Of a stretch of 64,000 nucleotides of DNA, positions 57,934 through 64,000 are shown piece after piece (position 1 is the first letter of the stretch; each line of letters starts with the position of its first letter). Source of the DNA: Campylobacter devanensis (GTDB lineage Bacteria; Campylobacterota; Campylobacteria; Campylobacterales; Campylobacteraceae); contig NZ_CP018788.1 of assembly GCF_002139915.1 (NCBI RefSeq), positions 1,054,001 to 1,118,000 of the forward strand, read 5' to 3'. Made by a program: the position numbers and the translations under genes. The notes beneath the pieces were generated by a model that was given only the letters and a program-made list of their open reading frames with translations, was not told where the DNA came from and did no database searches.

Positions 57934-58230
57934 CTAAAAATCAAAAAGTTCAGATAAAAAGCTCTCTCTTTTCTTTTTGCGATATCCATTGTGATAGCCA
58001 TCGTCATAATATCTCTTATCATCATATCTTCTATCATCTTTGCGTGATTCATACTCTCTTTTGCTACCAAAATACTCATTTTGTCTTGAATTTGATGCTG
58101 ATCTTTCTATAATCTTATCTAACTCTCCACGATCTAGCCAAACACCACGACAACTAGGACAGTAATCTATCTCAACTCCGCTTCTTTCACTCATTACCAA
58201 ATCTACATCTTTACACACTGGACATCTCAT
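57934..58230 (-). CDS. TFIIB-type zinc-ribbon protein
   Basis: 98 aa from ATG 58230 (AGAGGTG upstream), which gives the standard MRCPVC start. An in-frame ATG at 58272 would add 14 residues of no family likeness. One zinc ribbon CPVC...CPSCRGVWLDRGELDKII occupies residues 3-41. The rest is a highly charged Arg/Asp/Tyr-rich tail (YESRKDDRRYDDKRYYDD) ending SFLSELFDF. This small family (zf-TFIIB) is widespread and of unknown role. Monocistronic. Confidence 0.85.
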   Translation of the reverse strand: MRCPVCKDVDLVMSERSGVEIDYCPSCRGVWLDRGELDKIIERSASNSRQNEYFGSKREYESRKDDRRYDDKRYYDDGYHNGYRKKKRESFLSELFDF

Positions 58231-58405
58231 ATTGCACCTCTTTTTAATTAAATTTGACAAAATTCTAACCAAAAAAAATTAATACTAAATTTCAAAAAGT
58301 TACACAAACTAAAAAAAATCTAAGTTATTAAAAAAAATTATAAAATAAAAGTATAGAAAAAGAAAAAATTTGATAAACTTAGCGTATTTTGTATTTAGGT
58401 GGAAT

Positions 58406-59779
58406 ATGGTAGAAAAATTTTCAAAAATTGGATTTATTCTAGCAATGGCTGGATGTGCTGTAGGTCTAGGCAATGCATGGAAATTTCCTACAATGGTCGG
58501 CAATAACGGCGGTTCAGCCTTTATCTTATTATATATTATACTTACTCTTGGAGTAGCTGTAGTGGTCTTTTTAGCAGAGCTTGCAATTGGTAGGCTTGGC
58601 GGAACTGACATTGTAAATTCACTCAAAAATCTAGCACCAAAAAATAAACGCGCTTGGGGATTTGCTGGATTTTTTATGCTTACAGCAATTTTAATAGCCT
58701 CATTTTATATGATTGTTATTGGTTGGATTTTAAAATATATATTCCTATCATTTGGCACCCTGCCAAGCACGGCACAAGAAGCTGGAGCTATGTTTGGCGG
58801 TCTTGTTGAATGGGATTTTTCAAGTGTATTTATCTGTTTTAGTATAGTCTTTTTAACTGTGTTTTATGTAGTTTCTAAAGGGATTAAAAGTGGCATTGAG
58901 AGATTAAATATCTGGATGATGCCATCACTATTTATTCTTCTTATAGGGCTTTTATTATATGCAATATTTGCTAGTGGTAACTTTACTCAAGCTTTAAGCT
59001 TTATATTTATCCCTGATTTTAGCAAACTTTTAAATGCTGAGCTAATATTACAAGCCCTAGGCTTGGCATTTTTCTCTATGTCAATGGGTGTTGGGAATGT
59101 AGCTACTTATGCTGCTAGTTTATCAGATGATACAAATTTGGTTAAATCTACACTATCAATTGTCTTTATCAATGTATTAATAGGCATTATGATGGGACTT
59201 GTGGTATTCTCATTTATACCTATAATTGATAATCAACCCGTTAGTGATGGGCCTGGGCTTATATTTGTATCACTTACATCTTTATTTGCTCAAATGGGAG
59301 CAGCGGGAAATATTCTTGCAATTGCATTTTTTACTTCACTGCTTTTTGCGGGGATTACCTCAGCTGTTTCAATGATAGAACCTTTTACTTTATATTTGAT
59401 AAATAAATTTAAATTAAGTAGAAATAAAGCTATATTTATAATTGGAATATTTGTATATATTTTAGGTATATTTTGTATTTTATCACACTATGAGGTTACA
59501 AGTAGCTATTTTAGCATTCCAGCATTAGCTATAAGCAATGAAAAGCCAATAGCGTTTTTTGATATATTAGACTTGCTAACTTCAAATATCTTAATGCCAC
59601 TTGGTGCTTTGACATTTAGCATTTTTGCTGGATATATTATTAAAAAGGAAGGATTATTCACTATATTTTCAAGTTTTATGTCTAGGAGATGGTTTGAAAT
59701 TTGGTATTTTACACTCCGTTATGTTGCCCCGCTCGCAATTTTGTCTACTGGGGCTTATAAAATTATAAGTAAAATTTAA
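58406..59779 (+). CDS. Sodium-dependent amino-acid transporter, NSS/SNF family
   Basis: 457 aa from ATG 58406 (AGGTGGAAT upstream). The open frame from 58370 is not family-like. The NSS signature is near the N-terminus: GFILAMAGCAVGLGNAWKFPTMVGNNGGSAFILLY, split over the unwound helix 1 that binds Na+ and substrate. About 11-12 membrane helices. Bacterial members import amino acids such as Leu, Trp or Gln with Na+; the substrate is not readable. pycB follows after 13 bases, likely one transcript. C. jejuni has two such transporters at this place (recalled), but here there is one. Confidence 0.9.
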   Translation: MVEKFSKIGFILAMAGCAVGLGNAWKFPTMVGNNGGSAFILLYIILTLGVAVVVFLAELAIGRLGGTDIVNSLKNLAPKNKRAWGFAGFFMLTAILIASFYMIVIGWILKYIFLSFGTLPSTAQEAGAMFGGLVEWDFSSVFICFSIVFLTVFYVVSKGIKSGIERLNIWMMPSLFILLIGLLLYAIFASGNFTQALSFIFIPDFSKLLNAELILQALGLAFFSMSMGVGNVATYAASLSDDTNLVKSTLSIVFINVLIGIMMGLVVFSFIPIIDNQPVSDGPGLIFVSLTSLFAQMGAAGNILAIAFFTSLLFAGITSAVSMIEPFTLYLINKFKLSRNKAIFIIGIFVYILGIFCILSHYEVTSSYFSIPALAISNEKPIAFFDILDLLTSNILMPLGALTFSIFAGYIIKKEGLFTIFSSFMSRRWFEIWYFTLRYVAPLAILSTGAYKIISKI

Positions 59780-59792
59780 TAAAAGGAAAAAT

Positions 59793-61592
59793 ATGGCAAA
59801 GAAATTTATCGATGTGATGGATACCACTTTTAGAGATGGTTTCCAATCTGTATTTGGTGCAAGAGTATTAATGAATGATTTTTTACCTGCTGTAAGTGCA
59901 GCTAAAGAAGCTGGAATTAATCACTTTGAATTTGGCGGTGGGGCAAGATTTCAAAGCCTATACTTCTACTTAAACGAAGATGCATTTACAATGATGGATA
60001 AATTCAGAGAAGCTGCTGGTAAAGATGCAAACCTACAAACTCTATCTCGTGGCGTAAATACTGTAACTTTAGATACTGGTAGTAGAGAATTAATAGATAT
60101 GCACGCAAAGTTATTTGCAAAACATGGAGCTACAACAATCCGCAACTTTGATGCTTTAAATGATGTTAAAAATTTAGAATATAGCGCCCAAAGAATCAAA
60201 CATCACGGATTAAAACATGAAGTAGTAGTAACTATGATGGATTTACCGCCAAACTGCGTTGGCGCTCACGATGCTGAATTTTATGAAAAATGCTTAAGAG
60301 AAATTCTAGATAGTGGAATTGAATTTGATAGCGTTTGTTTTAAAGATGCAAGCGGTACAAGTAGCCCAGAAAAAGTCTATCAAACAATCAAAATGGCAAG
60401 ACGCTTACTAGGTGATAATGTGCATCTAAGACTACATACTCACGAAACAGCGGGTGTTAGCATAGCTTGTTATTTAGCGGCTCTTGAGGCTGGTGCAGAT
60501 GGTATAGATCTAGCTGCTAGTCCAGTAAGTGGTGGAACTAGTCAGCCAGATATTCTTACAATGCTTCATGCGGTTAAAGGCAAAGATTATGATCTAGGTG
60601 GATTAGAAGTTGATAAAATTTTAAAATATGAAGATGTATTGCACGATTGCTTAAAAGACTATTTTATGCCACCTGAAGCTACTCAAGTAAGCCCATTAAT
60701 TCCATTTTCACCAATGCCAGGTGGTGCATTAACAGCTAATACACAAATGATGAGAGATAATAATATCTTAGATAAATTCCCAGCCGTTATCAAAGCTATG
60801 AGAGAAGTAGTAGAAAAAGGTGGATATGGAACAAGTGTAACTCCAGTTAGTCAATTCTACTTCCAACAAGCATTTAATAATGTAATGTTTGGCCCATGGA
60901 AAAAGATAGCTGAAGGCTATGGTAAAATGGTTTTGGGCTACTTTGGCAAAACTCCTGTAACTCCAAGTGCTGATATTGTAGAACTTGCTGCTAAACAGCT
61001 AAATTTAGAGCCTACTACTGCACCAGCTATAGATATTGCAGACCAAGATGAGACAAAATCAATCGCCTATACTAAAGCTATATTAGAAAAAGAAGGTATT
61101 GAAGCAACAGAAGAAAATATCTTTATTGCAGCGGCTTGTAAAGAAAAAGGTATCGCATATCTAAAAGGCGAAGGCAAAGTAATGGTACGCAAAAATAGCG
61201 ATACTATAAAACCAGCTACAAAATCTGGTTCAAATCAATTTAGTGTTACAGTAAATGGCCACAATTATAATGTTGAAGTTGCAGATGGATTTGATAATTT
61301 TACTTTAAAATCTATTACTCCTGCTAAAGAATCTAGTCAACCAAAAGATGAGCCAAAAGCAGTAAGCTCTACTGGAGCATCAAATGAAATTACAGCTACA
61401 ATGTCAGCTGGAGTATTTAAAATCCTAGTAAATATTGGCGATAGCGTAAAAGCAGGTCAAACAGTTGTAATTTTAGAAGCAATGAAAATGGAAATTCCAA
61501 TTGAGGCTGGATGCGATGGAGAGGTTGAGGAAATTCTAATTTCACAAGGCCAAACCGTAGAAGATGGCCAGCTATTAGTCAAGCTAAAATAA
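59793..61592 (+). CDS. pycB: Pyruvate carboxylase subunit B / biotin carboxyl carrier (PycB; oxaloacetate decarboxylase alpha-like)
   Basis: 599 aa. N-terminal carboxyltransferase TIM barrel (about 1-290) with DTTFRDGFQS, catalytic-site CFKDASGTSSPEK and LRLHTHETAG (metal-binding His pair), a PYC_OADA middle domain, an Ala/Pro/Lys-rich linker (about 505-530), and a C-terminal biotinyl domain with EAMKMEI. The sequence cannot separate PycB from a Na+-pump OadA, but no oadB/oadG genes are near. The length, and the pckA partner downstream, fit the two-subunit pyruvate carboxylase of Campylobacter (PycA elsewhere). It makes oxaloacetate. Confidence 0.85.
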   Translation: MAKKFIDVMDTTFRDGFQSVFGARVLMNDFLPAVSAAKEAGINHFEFGGGARFQSLYFYLNEDAFTMMDKFREAAGKDANLQTLSRGVNTVTLDTGSRELIDMHAKLFAKHGATTIRNFDALNDVKNLEYSAQRIKHHGLKHEVVVTMMDLPPNCVGAHDAEFYEKCLREILDSGIEFDSVCFKDASGTSSPEKVYQTIKMARRLLGDNVHLRLHTHETAGVSIACYLAALEAGADGIDLAASPVSGGTSQPDILTMLHAVKGKDYDLGGLEVDKILKYEDVLHDCLKDYFMPPEATQVSPLIPFSPMPGGALTANTQMMRDNNILDKFPAVIKAMREVVEKGGYGTSVTPVSQFYFQQAFNNVMFGPWKKIAEGYGKMVLGYFGKTPVTPSADIVELAAKQLNLEPTTAPAIDIADQDETKSIAYTKAILEKEGIEATEENIFIAAACKEKGIAYLKGEGKVMVRKNSDTIKPATKSGSNQFSVTVNGHNYNVEVADGFDNFTLKSITPAKESSQPKDEPKAVSSTGASNEITATMSAGVFKILVNIGDSVKAGQTVVILEAMKMEIPIEAGCDGEVEEILISQGQTVEDGQLLVKLK

Positions 61593-61595
61593 TCC

Positions 61596-61622
61596 AAAAG
61601 TCGCCAAAATTTGGCGACTTTT
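61596..61622 (+). terminator. Terminator after pycB
   Basis: A 10-bp perfect stem AAAAGTCGCC / GGCGACTTTT with an AAAATTT loop starts 4 bases after the pycB stop and ends in a T-run. Confidence 0.85.
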
Positions 61623-61739
61623 ACTAAATTATAAAATTTATTATTAAAATTTACAAATCTTTTACAAAATCAAACCAAAGATTAAGCTAAAAAATACTAA
61701 AATTGAACATCAAATTTAATTCTATAAAAAGGTAAAAAT

Positions 61740-63317
61740 ATGATAAAGGATTTAGATAAGCTAGGCTTAAGTGATATCAAAGAGATTTATCATAATCTAA
61801 GCTATGATGAGCTTTTTGCTCATGAGAAAGCAAACAATGAAGGTTGTGTCACAGATAATGGAACCTTTAGTGTGGATACTGGAATTTTCACAGGTCGCAG
61901 TCCTAAAGATAAGTATTTTGTAAATCAAGATCCAAGTAATAAATATCTAGCATGGGGTAAAGTTAATCAACCTATGACAAAAGAGACATTTGATAAACTC
62001 CTTGCTAAAGCAAAATCCCAACTAAGTGGTAAAAATATCTATATCCAAGATGCATATTGTGGCTCTAGCCTAGCAAGTCGCAAAAGCGTAAGATTTGTAA
62101 CTGAAGTAGCATGGCAGGCGCACTTTGTCAAAAATATGTTTATCCGCCCAAGCGAGTCTGAACTTGCTGATTTCACTCCTGATTTTGTGGTATATAACGC
62201 TTGCAAATGCGTAAATGATGAGTATAAAAAAGATGGATTAAACTCAGAAGTATTCGTAATCTTTAATATAGAAGATAATATCGCAGTTATTGGCGGTACA
62301 TGGTATGGTGGCGAGATGAAAAAGGGTATATTTTCTATGATGAATTACTGGCTACCATTAGAAAATAAACTATCTATGCACTGCTCGGCAAATGTAGGCA
62401 AAGATGGCGATACTGCTCTATTTTTTGGATTAAGCGGAACAGGTAAAACAACTCTATCAACTGACCCAAATAGAGCCCTAATCGGCGATGATGAGCATGG
62501 CTGGGATGATGAAGGGGTATTTAACTTTGAAGGTGGATGCTATGCAAAATGTATCAACCTAGATCCTAAAAGCGAACCTGAAATTTATGCTGCTATCAAA
62601 CGCAATGCGCTATTAGAAAATGTATGTATAGATGAAAATGGCATAGTAGATTATAGTGATGACTCAAAAACAGAAAATACTCGTGTAAGCTATCCAATAG
62701 AACACATTCCAAATCACGAACCAAGCCTAAAAGCTGGACACCCAAGAAATATTATATTCCTTACAGCTGATGCTTTTGGGATACTTCCTCCAGTATCAAA
62801 ACTTACAAAAGAACAAGCTATGTATTACTTCTTAAGTGGTTATACAGCAAAAGTTGCTGGTACTGAACGTGGAATTACTGAACCTCAAGCTACTTTTTCA
62901 GCTTGTTTTGGTGAGCCATTTATGCCGCTTCATCCAACCGTTTATGCAAGACTATTGGGCGAAAAAATAGACAAACATCAAGTAAATGTCTATCTAGTAA
63001 ATACCGGCTGGAGCGGTGGTGCGTATGGCGTAGGCAAAAGAATGAGTATCAAAGCTACCCGTGCTTGTATCAACGCAATTTTAGATGGTAGCATACAAAA
63101 ATGCGAATTTGAAAACTTTGAAAAATTCAATCTAGCTATACCAAAATCACTTGATGGTGTTGAAACTAATCTGCTAAATCCTATCAACACATGGGCTGAT
63201 AAAAATGAATATATCGCTGCAAGGGATAATCTAGCTAATATGTTTATTAGCAACTTTAAACGTTATGAGGATGTAGCTGAAGGCGTACAATTTGCTAAGG
63301 CTGGCCCTATAAACTAA
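61740..63317 (+). CDS. pckA: Phosphoenolpyruvate carboxykinase (ATP)
   Basis: Converts oxaloacetate + ATP to PEP + CO2 + ADP for gluconeogenesis, essential for organisms that do not take up sugars. 525 aa. P-loop [13 protein letters not shown] (about 227-239), metal site and kinase-2 region [21 protein letters not shown] split over two strands, substrate Arg in TGRSPKDKY (about 57-65), and [17 protein letters not shown] behind AAAAAGGTAAA. Separated from pycB by a terminator and a 118-base AT-rich promoter gap. Confidence 0.96.
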   Translation: MIKDLDKLGLSDIKEIYHNLSYDELFAHEKANNEGCVTDNGTFSVDTGIFTGRSPKDKYFVNQDPSNKYLAWGKVNQPMTKETFDKLLAKAKSQLSGKNIYIQDAYCGSSLASRKSVRFVTEVAWQAHFVKNMFIRPSESELADFTPDFVVYNACKCVNDEYKKDGLNSEVFVIFNIEDNIAVIGGTWYGGEMKKGIFSMMNYWLPLENKLSMHCSANVGKDGDTALFFGLSGTGKTTLSTDPNRALIGDDEHGWDDEGVFNFEGGCYAKCINLDPKSEPEIYAAIKRNALLENVCIDENGIVDYSDDSKTENTRVSYPIEHIPNHEPSLKAGHPRNIIFLTADAFGILPPVSKLTKEQAMYYFLSGYTAKVAGTERGITEPQATFSACFGEPFMPLHPTVYARLLGEKIDKHQVNVYLVNTGWSGGAYGVGKRMSIKATRACINAILDGSIQKCEFENFEKFNLAIPKSLDGVETNLLNPINTWADKNEYIAARDNLANMFISNFKRYEDVAEGVQFAKAGPIN

Positions 63318-63322
63318 CCTAC

Positions 63323-63342
63323 TCCGCCCTATTTTGGGCGGA
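63323..63342 (+). terminator. Terminator after pckA
   Basis: A 7-bp stem TCCGCCC / GGGCGGA with a 6-base loop lies 5 bases after the pckA stop, followed by TTATT. Confidence 0.75.
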
Positions 63343-63382
63343 TTATTCTACTATTTTTATTATTTTATTAAGGATTCTTTTC

Positions 63383-64000
63383 ATGCAAAAAATGTGGCAA
63401 GGTAGATTTAGCGAGGCTAGTAGTGAGCTATTAGAAGCTTTTAACGCATCGATTGAATTTGATAAAGAGCTATATGCTCAAGATATTGCTGGTTCAAAAG
63501 CTCACGCAAAGATGCTAGGTAAATGCAAAATCATTGAAGATGAGGCTGTAAATAAAATCTTAGAAGGATTAGATCAAGTAAAATCTGAGATAGAAAATGG
63601 AGAATTTAAATTCAACATAGCTGATGAAGATATACATATGGCAGTTGAAAAAAGACTTAGCCAAATTATTGGAGCTGAATTTGGCGGTAAATTACATACT
63701 GCAAGAAGCCGAAATGACCAAGTCGCTCTTGATTTTAGACTCTTTGTTTTAGAAGCAAATTTAGATCTAGCTAAACTACTTTTAAATCTTATTAAAACTA
63801 TAAATAGTATCGCTAAAGAACACAAATCTACCCTAATGCCAGGCTTTACACATCTCCAACACGCTCAACCCGTTAGTCTAGCATATCATTTACTAGCCTA
63901 TGCGTTTATGTTTAGTAGGGATTATGATAGGCTTATTAGTAGCCACAAGCGTAACAATCTAAGCCCACTTGGATCATGTGCAATGGCTGGAACACCACAC
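63383..64000 (+). CDS. argH: Argininosuccinate lyase, 5' part (cut by the window end)
   Basis: The first 206 codons are in the window and the frame runs off the end. The product starts MQKMWQGRF (AAGGATTC upstream of ATG 63383; a second ATG at 63392 is possible). It shows the ASL/fumarase-superfamily N-terminus: [46 protein letters not shown], and [20 protein letters not shown] with its catalytic-region His. It splits argininosuccinate to arginine and fumarate. Confidence 0.95.
   Translation, partial: MQKMWQGRFSEASSELLEAFNASIEFDKELYAQDIAGSKAHAKMLGKCKIIEDEAVNKILEGLDQVKSEIENGEFKFNIADEDIHMAVEKRLSQIIGAEFGGKLHTARSRNDQVALDFRLFVLEANLDLAKLLLNLIKTINSIAKEHKSTLMPGFTHLQHAQPVSLAYHLLAYAFMFSRDYDRLISSHKRNNLSPLGSCAMAGTPH

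Noticed and set aside
57918-58112. 64-codon open frame on the plus strand
   Set aside because: Antisense to the charged tail of the zinc-ribbon gene. The His/Cys-rich look comes from reading Arg/Asp/Tyr codons backwards.
59793-61592. Sodium-pumping oxaloacetate decarboxylase alpha subunit
   Set aside because: The domain order is equally compatible, but no beta/gamma subunit genes are nearby. The pckA neighbour and length fit PycB.

Overview
This window looks like a chromosomal segment of a Campylobacter species. It is AT-rich, uses Campylobacter-style extended -10 promoters (TG..TATAAT), and carries family hallmarks: a Wolinella/Campylobacter-type FrdCAB fumarate reductase with a dihaem cytochrome b, a HydABCD uptake hydrogenase, a CiaB-family protein, a TlpD-like soluble chemoreceptor, a lidless adenylate kinase, and the neighbourhood atpE / Na+-symporter / pycB / pckA / argH. 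It is not obviously C. jejuni, because the hyd and hyp genes form one block and several accessory genes are unfamiliar. No plasmid, prophage, IS element, rRNA operon or CRISPR array is visible. The single tRNA is tRNA-Leu(GAG).

Layout. 1-1.7 kb: end of aspS, then adk, ppa and ybeY. 1.7-7.5 kb: a TonB-dependent receptor on the minus strand with a Fur-like site, divergent from frdCAB. 7.5-9.1 kb: a small accessory patch holding a 63-aa exported peptide gene with a 9-bp poly-G tract against its -10 box, a Sel1-repeat protein and a membrane protein. 9.1-19.5 kb: a long minus-strand housekeeping operon, ileS - 36-aa membrane ORF - gatA - guaB - metX - xseB - amidohydrolase - murC - membrane protein - old-yellow enzyme. 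19.7-23.4 kb: rpsO, tatB, tatC, queA and a protein that reads as a decayed hybrid histidine kinase. 23.4-34.7 kb (minus strand): a complete [NiFe] hydrogenase block, hydA-hydB-hydC-hydD-hydE-hypF-hypB-hypC-hypD-hypE-hypA. 35.2-42.3 kb: a small putative motility gene behind a sigma28-like promoter, metI-metN, an 800-aa pentapeptide-like membrane protein and valS. 42.4-51.7 kb: fumC, thiD, metQ, rpmB, a K+ channel, argJ, a DUF465 protein, a CZB chemoreceptor, a putative outer-membrane protein and a CinA-like protein. 51.7-57.2 kb: hemH, a large exported protein, tRNA-Leu, atpE and ciaB. 57.2-57.9 kb: a decayed glycosyltransferase cassette with a poly-G tract. 57.9-64 kb: a zinc-ribbon protein, an NSS transporter, pycB, pckA and the start of argH.

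How it fits together. The window holds the core of an H2-to-fumarate respiratory chain. Periplasmic HydAB oxidises H2, HydC passes electrons to menaquinone, and FrdCAB reduces fumarate supplied by fumC. TatBC can export the Tat-tagged HydA with HydB, and HypA-F plus HydD build and process the NiFe site. PycB and PckA form an anaplerotic/gluconeogenic pair.

The most interesting observations are: (1) the protein between hydD and hypF looks like a degenerate HypF paralogue; (2) the gene after queA looks like a pseudo-hybrid kinase with dead kinase and receiver motifs; (3) two poly-G tracts sit at positions typical of phase variation, one promoter-proximal and one in the 5' end of a decayed glycosyltransferase; (4) ValS carries a roughly 45-residue low-complexity insertion in its editing domain; (5) a Fxx-repeat/multi-TM protein is inserted beside metNI. 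All family assignments come from reading the sequence, with no database search.
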